NCBI GenBank assembly: GCA_026770585.1
Contig: MU646575.1
Coordinates: 330,020 to 342,374 of the forward strand
Direction of reading: 5' to 3'
Length of the DNA: 12,355 nt
Source of the DNA: Baffinella frigidus
Taxonomy: Eukaryota; Cryptophyceae; Cryptomonadales; Baffinellaceae
The notes beneath the pieces were generated by a model that did no database searches, was not told the DNA's origin, and saw nothing but the letters and a program-made list of their open reading frames with translations. A program made the translations under genes and the position numbers. The first letter of the stretch is position 1; each line of letters begins with the position of its first letter. This document shows positions 1 to 9,841 of the stretch, in pieces.

Positions 1-108
<108 letters not shown>

Positions 109-118
109 CCATTCGCAG

Positions 119-184
119 GTACAAAGCGATCCGCGCGTCGGCGGCGCTCACTGCGGCGGGGAACGCCGCGGCAGGGTTCAACGC
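119..184 (+). pseudogene. Exon 1 echo A (5' part)
   Basis: An acceptor (attcgcag) is followed by a copy of the first 66 or so bases of exon 1, reading YKAIRASAALTA and ending in GFNA. Homology stops at ttcaacgc, where the sequence turns into AT-rich intron with no GT donor. It cannot be spliced onward in the same way as exon 1, so it looks like a partial duplicate. An alternative is a genuine exon with a GC donor (ttcaac|gc), but that would break the phase. Confidence 0.6.
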
Positions 185-291
185 TTTATAACATATACAT
201 ATATGATGTAATGATTTGTATATAATATACAACAATGTGTATATATATAATATAATAATGTATATCAATAATGCATACCACAATTTTGCAG

Positions 292-352
292 GTACACAGC
301 GAGCCGTGCGTCGGCGGCGCTCACCGCGGGCGCCGCGGCGAGGTTCAACGCC
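292..352 (+). pseudogene. Exon 1 echo B (5' part)
   Basis: A second partial copy after ttttgcag, reading YTASRASAALTAGAAARFNA in the exon 1 frame. It breaks off at the same point as echo A (ttcaacgc) and runs into AT-rich intron. The shared breakpoint suggests one duplicated segment, copied again, made of intron 3' end, acceptor and exon 5' part. Confidence 0.6.
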
Positions 353-503
353 ATATCAATATATACATAACATAACATAATAATATACATGATATATATA
401 TTTATGTATATTTATATATTTATATTTATATGTTATATAACAATGTATAATATTTAGCAATATGTATAGTATCATATATAACACTATATATCCTGGTTCG
501 CAG

Positions 504-604
504 GTACAAGGCGAGCCTCGCGTCGGCGGCGCTCACAGCGGGCGCAGCCACGGAGTTCAACGCCCCGTGCGCGGCGTCCCTTACTGCGACGTGCGCCGCC
601 ACAG
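504..604 (+). CDS. Exon 1 of the visible model
   Basis: The acceptor is ggttcgcag; the exon enters at phase 2 (its first G completes a codon) and leaves at phase 1 before the donor GTAATA. It encodes 33 complete codons, beginning YKASLASAALTAGAATEF and ending CAASLTATCAAT. The segment is rich in Ala, Ser and Thr, with two cysteines eight residues apart, which suits an extracellular linker. It is the only copy that has both the conserved 5' part and the donor-bearing 3' part. An upstream exon must lie outside the window. No recognised domain. Confidence 0.7.
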
Positions 605-960
605 GTAATATCCGGGTTTTTTTAGGGTTGAGGTGTTAGGTTTAGGGTCTGGACTAGAACCTGGTTGAGGGTTGAGGGTTCAGGGTTCAGGGTAGAGGGT
701 TGGGGGTCACTCTCACAGGGCTGGTCCCTAGCAATAGATTTGTCAAGCGGCTCTCCTGGTACACATCATAGACCTTACCTCCTTTGGAATGTCGAAATGG
801 TGTAGGGTGTAGGGTGTAGGGTTCAGGGTTCACGGGACTCGGGCCAACCTGAGGTTTTGCGGCGTCCCTCACTGCGACGTGCTTCGCCACAGGTAATATC
901 CGGGTTTTTTTTAGGGTTTAGGCGACGGTTTAGGGTTCAGTGTCTGGACTAGAACCTGGT

Positions 961-992
<32 letters not shown>

Positions 993-3900
993 GATTGAGG
1001 GTTGAGGGTTGAGGGTTGAGGGTTTGGATTTTAGGGTTAAGGGTCAAGGGTTTAGTGTTTAGGGTTTGCAGTTTAGGATTCAGGGTGCAGGGTCTGGACC
1101 AGCACCGGCTCTCGCCACAGGTCACTCGGGCCACCAACCTGAAGGTTCTCCTCGGAAGCAGGTTGGTTTGCAGGGTCCGAATAACCCCGGTTTGCAGAGT
1201 CTGAATAACCCCGGTTTGCAGAGTCTGAATAACCCCGGTTTGCAGAGTCTGAATAACCCCGGTTTGCAGAGTCTGAATAACCCCGGTTTGCAGAGTCCGA
1301 ATAACCCCGGTTTGCAGAGTCCGAACAACCCCTTCTCGTCGGGAGCAGGTTGGTTTGGCGGTACCTCTGCAGGGTCTGAATAACCCCGGATCCGAGTAAC
1401 CCCGTATTCTTTGCAGGGGCGTGGGTGCTGGGCGATGCGTGCGTGCCTCTTACCTGCCCTGCGTTCTGCCTCCGCACCCTACACGCGAAACCCTGCACCC
1501 ACAACCCATAACCCCAACCACCAACCACTCAACCCACACCCCACAAGCACCCTAACCCCCCTCGTCCAAACCTTCAACACTGTTCCCTTTGCAGGGGCGT
1601 GGGTGCTTATAACCCAGGGTCCCAATAACCCCGTATTCCCTGCAGGGGTGTGGGTGCTGGGCGATGCGTGCGTGCCTCTGACCTGCCCGGCGTCCGACGC
1701 GACCGCCTTCGACCCTAGCAAGGGCATACATGGTGGCCATGTTGATTTCGATGCGTCATGTTAATTTCGATCCGTCAGATTTCCCCCGAAATCAACATGG
1801 CCACCATGTATTCAGTATACACGCACTCTTCTCGCTAAACCCCACGCTGCGGTGCAGGGGCGTGGGTGCTGGGCGACACGTGTGTCCCGCTGACGTGCCC
1901 GGCGTTCGACAAGACTGACGACGCGCTCAAGTGCCTCGACGCTGACATGTGCGCCACGGTAACATCCCGCGCCGCACTGTAAAAACAAGGCGCAACGATT
2001 CTGCTGACTGGCCTCTCGCTGGATCAGCCACCGAAAACCCTCGGCGGCCCAGCCACCGAAAATCCCTTCGTAGCCTGCTGGGTGGGTGTGTCTCAGTTTA
2101 TATGTATTTGGTGTCACCAATTTGGTGGGAAAAAAATACACCACACGTAATGTCTACACCATGTTGGTTGCCAACCACACAGCGGGCTACGCAGGGATGT
2201 TCGGTGGCCGCGCCACCGAGAACCGGTTAGTATATCTGTAGAAACAACCCCCGTGTCCCTACGGATGGCCTACCATAGGGTCCTAAGGAGTATCGACGTA
2301 TGGGTTATTCACAAAATCCCGTTGTAGTCGCATGGGGTTGTTTCTATGACCCTATGGATGGCCCACCGTAGGTTCCTATGGATTATCTAGTTATGGGTTA
2401 TTCACGAAATTCCTTTGTACGCCGCTGTGTTCATAACCGCATCCCCCTAGGACCCTACAGTAGGCCCATGCCTAGGGCCCTAAGGTGGTCCTAGGGGGGT
2501 GGGCGTTTCTTATGAGCGAGGTACCCCTGTACGAACCCATCAACTTTGCAGCGGGAAAGCGCTCGAGCTGACCAAGTTCATAGGGTGACGGCCTGAAAAT
2601 GGGGTAGTTAGGCATACGGCATTGCCTAGGACCTCCTACCGTAGGCCGAGGGATCCTCGGACCAAAAAGGCTCGGCCTACGGTAGGAGGTCCTAGGCAAT
2701 GCCACCACTCCTGTCCCGCACGGCTCCCACGTCGCTCCGTATACATGCAGTTGTATAGTCTATACATCAATTATGAGTCTAGATAAAAATTATGTGTACA
2801 TCAATTATGACAGGCTATAGATCAATTATGTTGGCAGTAACAAGACTCTCTCTCCCGGTAGGTGGGCAAGATCATCGGGACGACATCACCCGCCACCCCG
2901 GTCCCGTACGGCGCCCACATCGAGAAGAAGTGCGCACCTGGCTTCGTTCTGTCGCTCCGCCTACATGTAGTTGTACAGTCTTCATATATTTGCACAGTCT
3001 ATATAGAGTTGTACAGTCTATTATAGTCATACAGTTTATCCAGTTGACGGGCTTGTACCAGAAACGTCCATTCTCACAAATTAATAACGCGAACCTTCAC
3101 GCCATGCAGGTGGGCAAGATCATCGCGACGACGTCCCCCGCCACCCCTGTCCCGTACGGCGCCCACATCGAGAAGAAGTGCGCGCCTGGCTTCGTGCTCA
3201 ACGGAGATGACGTCTTTGGGCCGGGCACCGAGTTCGCGGTATTCCCCTAACCCCTCCGCGGGCGGCTATCCATGCGAACAGATTCATAAGTTAATTATTG
3301 GATTATCGCCTAGGAAACACGCCAAAAGTCAGCATTTGATCACGTTTCCGTACGGACATCCGTACGGAAACGTGGTGCCGCTCGCTGACAAAATGGCAGC
3401 TGTCACGGAAGCTGTCCGAGAGGTACCGTGTTATCAGCGAGCGTGCGAGCGCAAACCCTGAACCCTAAACCCTAAACCCTAAACCCTAAACCCTAAACCC
3501 TTAACCCTACACCCCCAAACCCCAAACCAGGTGTGCTCATCCACGTGCCAGTACACGACGAACCAGCGCGCCTGCACACCCCGCCAGTAACCCCCAAACC
3601 CTTCTTCTTCGCGGGTTGGACGGGTCTGGCGTGTTTCATACAGTTTTGCCTTGGAAGGCTTTTAGTGATGATGGAGTCCCCCCCAGAGGCTCCGTACATC
3701 CATTTTGAGAACGGTTCCTTGCCTCGGGAGCCCAAAGGACGTCCCTTGGGCGATCCATCCATCGATTTGGATTGCCTCCAAGGTAAAATCGCATATTCAC
3801 CCGCCGTCTTCGGCGTCGGAAGCCTAAGCTAGCGGGACATAATCTGGCTTGTTCCGAAATTAGATTGCCTTCGACGGGCGGGGCCTCCTCTTCCATGGGG

Positions 3901-6900
3901 CCTCTTCTAACCCAGGCGTGCTCATCCACGTTCCAATACACGACGAACCAGCGCGCCTGAACCCCCCGCCAGTAACCCCCCACCAACCCTCACACACGGA
4001 CCAAATCGACGATGTTCGACCTTTTGACCAGCCACACAGCGGACTTCAAAGGGATTTTGAATACCCCCTAAGCGATTTGCACGACGTGCCAGTACACGAC
4101 GCACCAGCGCTCCTGCACGCTCCGTCAGTAACCCCCAAACCTCAATCTCTAGAACCCAAACCCTAACCTCTAATCTCATCCCGCCAGACATTTAATTTAG
4201 TAGCTCGGGAGTTCTCCGAATGAACGGAAATTGCCACACATTTTCTTTGGACGTGGAGACCCGAAACCTAAACCCGAAACCCGAAACTAGGTGCACGGCG
4301 TTCACGCCTGCGGGGGCCGCCGTTATCTCGCAGCCCGATCAGTACCACGAGAAGAAGGTCGTCTGAAACCCCACACCCCACACCCCACACCCCACACCCT
4401 ACACCCTACACCCTACACCCTACAGCCGAAACCCTGCACCATACACACTACACACCACACCCTACACCTTAACTCCTGTACCCTCTTAGGGTTTAGGGTC
4501 TCCTCAACCCTGTTAGAGTTTAGGGTGTTTATCCTCAACCCTATTAGAGTTTAGGGTTTTCCCTACACCCTCTGAGGGTTTCAGTGCACGGCGTTCACGC
4601 CTGCGGGGGCCGCCGTTATCTCGCAGCCCGATCAGTACCACGAGAAGACGGTCGCCCTCAACTCTAACTCCACCCCAACCCCCCACATCATACATTATAC
4701 ACCCTACACCCTACACCCTACACCCTACACCCTACACCCTACACCCAACACACACCCTACACCCTACACCCTTCATCCTACACTCTAAACCCGACACCCT
4801 CAAAACCCTACATCCTGAACCAGACGACGTTTACTTTGAATTTCGCACTCTTCCAACCCTCAACCCTTAACCCCACACCCCACACCCCAAACCCCAACTC
4901 CCCAGATGCTACATCCCTACCTCCTATGCCAGGTGACGTTCTCGTGTCCTGCGGGAGAGTGTCTCGCAGGGTACGAGGACGTGTGCAACACTACACCCTA
5001 TAGCATGGCTCCTGATCCCTACACCCTACACCCTACACCCTACACCCTACACCCTACACCCTACACCCTACACCCTACACCCTACACCCTACACACTCAC
5101 CCCTACACCCCAAACCCTACACACTCAACCCTCAACCCTACACCCTCAACCCTACCCCCTACGCCCTACACCCTACACCCTCAACCATGCGACGTTAAGC
5201 CCTGAACCCCACACCCCCAGCCCCTAAAACCCACACACCAACCCCCCAACCGCTAAATCCCTACACCTGGAAGCAGGTGACCTTCACGTGCCCCGCGGGA
5301 GAGTCTCTCGCAGGTTATGAGGACGCGTGGGTCACGTGCAAGGACGAACAGGAGGTGAACGTCCGAGCTCTCTCTTCTTCTGTATTTCTCTTGAGTCTTA
5401 GTGATCCGATAGTCTGTGAGCCGTACGGCTGTCCGAATGACGGTCCGAGCTGTGTCTTGGTGAACCTGGGCGGGACGTGCAAGGGCGCGCAGGAGGTGCA
5501 CACCCAACCCATGAAACCCCTGGACCCTAAACTGAAACCCCTGACCCCTCACCCCTGAAACCCCTCGACCCTAAACTGAAACCCCTTATCCCTCAACCCT
5601 GAAACCCCTCGACCCTAAAGTGAAACCCATTATCCCTCCACCCTGAAACCCCTCGACCCTAAACCCCAAACCCTACACCCTAAACCCTAAACCCCTACAC
5701 CTCTACACCCCAAACCTCAAACCCTCAACCCTAAACCCTAACCCCCAAACCATAAGCCCCTCAACCCTCACCCCTAAACCCTAAACCCACCTCCTTCTAA
5801 ACCCTGAACCCACCTCATGAACCCTAAACCCTCAATCCCCATCAGGTGTCGTGCAACGTGCTAGCGCCGAGCATCGTTGCTTCGGGAGCGATTACGCAAC
5901 ATGTTGATCGTTCCCGCAGTTGCAAACGCTATCCCTTAAGTGCCCATAGGGCGAATATTCACCCCAACTCGCCCTAGGCAGGTCCTAGGGCCCTACGGTA
6001 GGGCGTAATGCGCCTACTCGCCACTTAAGGAATACCCTCAACATCAGGTGTCGTGCAACGTGCTAGCGCCGAGCATCGTCGCTACGGGGGCGATTACCGC
6101 CGCTCAGAACGCGTCGATTCTTTCGCTCGCCGGTGCCTCGGGTTTCAAGCGTTTAGGGCTGGTTCAACCCAGCAGGGTTTGAGGTTTATTCAACCCAAGA
6201 GGGTGGAGGGTGGAGGGTGGAGGGTGTAGAACGCGTTCATCCTCTCGCTCTTCCGTGCCGTGGGGTTAACGGTTGAGGGTTCAGGGGTTTGGTTTTGGGG
6301 TGCAGGGTTCGCGTCCATCCTTTTGCTCGGCGGAGCCTTGGAGTTTCGGGTTTAGGATTGAGAGAGTTGGGGTTGGGGGTTTGGGGGTTAGGAGGTAGGA
6401 TTTGGGGGTTGGAGTGTGGGGTTTAGGGTTTAGGGTTTAGGGTTTAGGGTTCATGGTTTAGGGTTTGGGGTTTAGGGTTTAGGGTTCAGGGTTCATGGTT
6501 TAGGGTTCGGGGTTTAGGGTTTAGGGTTTAGGGTTCATGGTTTAGGGTTTGGGGTTTAGGGTTTAGGGTTCAGGGTTCATGGTTTAGGGTTCATGGTTTA
6601 GGGTTTAGGGTTTAGGGTTCATGGATTAGGGTTTAGGGTTTAGGGTTCATGGTTTAGGGTTTAGGGTTCATGGTTTAGGGTTTAGGGTTGAGGGTTCATG
6701 GTTGAGGGTTTTTGATATGGGTCTGCGCATGCGAGGCACGCTCGATCTGCCAAGGAGTTGGACATGCTGCAAAAACGGCGCTAAAAGTTGCCGATTTCCG
6801 TCAACTTTTAGCTTGTTGATGACCAGCACCGTTGATGATCAGAACCGACCAGAACGTTGATGACCAGAACCGTCAACTTATACCAGGGAGGCGAAACGCA

Positions 6901-9510
6901 AAAGTTGACGCCATTAACCCTCAACCCTAAAACCTGAACCCTGAACCCTGAACCCTAAACCAGGACTCAACCTCGCGACCTCGGGGAGCTTCGTGGGGCT
7001 GACGCTCTCGATCGGAAACGGTGCGCTTTCGGCGCCCGGGCTGGACGCGACATCGGACGTGCGGACGATCGTGTCTGTCTCCACGTCGGGCGAAACGGTG
7101 CGTTCTTCTTACCGTAAATGTGTTTTAGATGCATGTGTATGCTAGATTTCCTGCCTTCACAATTGTAGTGTATGCCGGCATCGACACCCCCCGCGGACGG
7201 AGCGTGTATATGTGTTTTAATATGATAAACAATTAATTGACCACAATTGATTGAACAATCAATTATTAGTAATCAATTATTCCGAGGAGTCCTTGTCGTT
7301 ACTCTCCTCCTCGCCAGACCTCAACCTTCGACCTTCAACTCTAAACCCCAGCCCCTGAACCCTAAACCCCCAAACCCTCACCCCATAAACCTCAACACCC
7401 CAACCCTCAACCCCTACCCCCAAAACCCAACTCCTAAACGCTTATCGCTGAATTCCAACCGATAAACCCTAACCCTACAACCGAAACTCCAAACCCCAAA
7501 CCCCAAACCCCAAACCCCAAACCCCAAACCCCAAACCCCAAAACCCTAAACTATAAACTCGCTCACCTCAGGTGGTCGATTCGCCGTTCGGAGTCAACGT
7601 CTCAGCCGCGACAACTTACTCGATCGCGTCAACTTTCACGCCCGCGAGCAGCACGCTCCGCTGCACCCCGGTCTGCGAAACCGCACCCTTTCGCGCACCA
7701 CGTCCACGAAATCGCGTCCCTTTACGTGTTAGAAACACTAGCATCGTGTTGGACACACTGAAACCGCGCCCTTTCGTGGAATCGCGTCCACTTTGGTCGA
7801 TTCGCCGTTCGGAGTCAACGTCTCAGCCGCGACAACTTACTCGATCGCGTCAACTTTCACACCCGCGAGCAGCACGCTCCGCTGCACCCCGGTACTCTAA
7901 ACCTGCACTCTAAACCCTACACTCTACACTCTACAACCTCAAACCTCAACCCTAAACCCTAAACCCTAAACCCCAAACCCTAAACCCCAAACCCTACACT
8001 ATACACCCTCAACCCTAAACCCTAAACCCCAAACCCTAAACCCTGAACCCTGAACCCTAAACCCTGAACCCTGAACCCTAATCCCTAATCCCAAAGCGCG
8101 AAACCGCGCCGCGTTTCAGTGGAAGTAACATGTGCTGGTGTAACCTCCTGAAACGTAAACCCTTGAGACCAAACACTGAATACCAAACCCTCAACTCTTC
8201 ATACTCAACCTTCCCCGGAACCCTAAACCCGGCTTTATGGTTTGGTATACGTGGGTTAGCGGTAACCTGCCCATCATATAGCGGTAACCTGCCCATCATA
8301 TAGCGGTAACCTGCCCATCATATAGCGGTAACCTGCCCATCACATAGCGGTAACCTGCCCATCACATAGCGGTAACCTGCCCATCACATAGCGGTAACCT
8401 GCCCATCACATAGCGGTAACCTGCCCATCATATAGCGGTAACCTGCCCATCATATAGCGGTAACCTGCCCATCATATAGCGGTAACCTGCCCATCATATA
8501 GCGGTAACCTGTCCATCATAAGATGGGCAGGTTACCTTTTCGCAGTGCGGGAGGGTGAACACCGCGGTTTTCAAATAACCTCAACCCTTTGGTGTTAACC
8601 TCCACCCTGCGGTTTTCAAATAACCTCCGCCCTGCGGTTTTCAAATAACCTCCACCCTTCAACCCCCCCCGAAAAAACCCAGAACCTTCAGTTTTTTGGA
8701 GAGCTCCAAAATTTCCAGTCCTAAACCGGAAACCGTACAGACAGGTTACGTTTTTGCAGTGCGGGAGGCTGAACACCGCGGTCGGGAACTACAAACTCCC
8801 GGATCCCTTTCAGAAACCCAAAACCCAAACACTGGGAGCAGGTTACGTGTGTGAAGTGCGGGCGACTCAACACGCTAACCCACGTACACCAAACCCTAAA
8901 GCCGAAACCACACTAAACCAACCCCTAAAACCGAAGATGTGGGAGCCCTCATACCGAACAATGTGGGCAGGTTGCGTTTTCGCAGTGCGGGAGGCTGAAC
9001 ACGGCTGTGGGCAACTACAACCCCCCCGACCCCTTTCCGGAACCCTACTCCCAAACACTGGGAGCAGCGTACGTGTGTGAAGTGCGGACGGCTCAACACG
9101 CTAAACCACCTTTATGGTTTATAGGAACTCTAAACCACAAAACCGAAGATGTGGGAGCCCTCATACCAAACAATGTGGGCAGGTTACGTTTTTGCAATGC
9201 GGGCGGCTGAACACGGCTGTGGGCAACTAACGTTACACCCTGCACTCCAAACACTGACCACTAAACACTCAACCCTAAACCCTGAACCCTAAATCCTCAA
9301 CCCTAAACCCGAAACCCTAACCCTAAATCCTAAACCCTAAACCCTAAACCCTAACCCTAAATCCTAAACCCTAAACCCTAAACCCTGAGCCCTACAAACA
9401 GGTTACGTTTTCGCAATGTGGGAGGCTGAACACGGCTGTGGGCAACTACAAACCCCCCGACCCTTTTGGGACCACTACGTCGACCGCGTCGAACCAGGGC
9501 CAGCAGGTGC

Positions 9511-9547
<37 letters not shown>

Positions 9548-9785
9548 GGAGAGAGAGGGAGAGGGAGGGAGATAGAGAAAGAGGGAGAGAGAGAGAGGGA
9601 TAGGGAGAGAGAGGGATAGGGAGAGAGAGAGAGACAGAGAGACAGCGACAGAGACAGAGACAGAGAGACACATAGAGAGACAGCGACAGAGAAACAGAGA
9701 CAGGTGGTCGGGAACTACAAACCTCCCGACCCCTTTTTGGGACCACCACGTCCACCGCGTCGAACCAGGGCCAGCAGGTACTGCG

Positions 9786-9841
<56 letters not shown>

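Noticed and set aside
119-352. Exon 1 echoes as consecutive real exons with GC donors
   Set aside because: Cutting at ttcaac|gc leaves a phase that does not fit the next acceptor, and the copies end exactly where homology ends.
1073-1528. Long minus-strand and plus-strand open frames across the 24-bp repeat as genes
   Set aside because: The unit length is a multiple of three, so frames stay open on both strands; no exon-like composition or splice support.
2472-2708. Minus-strand open frame over the hairpin as a transposon protein
   Set aside because: Short, no recognisable motif, and mostly made of the palindrome and flanking repeats.
4072-4650. Mutually exclusive alternative exons for exons 4 and 5
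   Set aside because: Exon 4 echo C and exon 5 echo have acceptors one base out of register, and exon 4 echo B has a stop, so only one copy of each is usable in the model.
6400-6715. True chromosome end
   Set aside because: The repeats are degenerate, occur in both orientations and are flanked by phase-matched exons on both sides.
8257-8520. CRISPR-like array
   Set aside because: The 22-bp units are directly adjacent with no spacers; it is a minisatellite in eukaryotic intron-like sequence.
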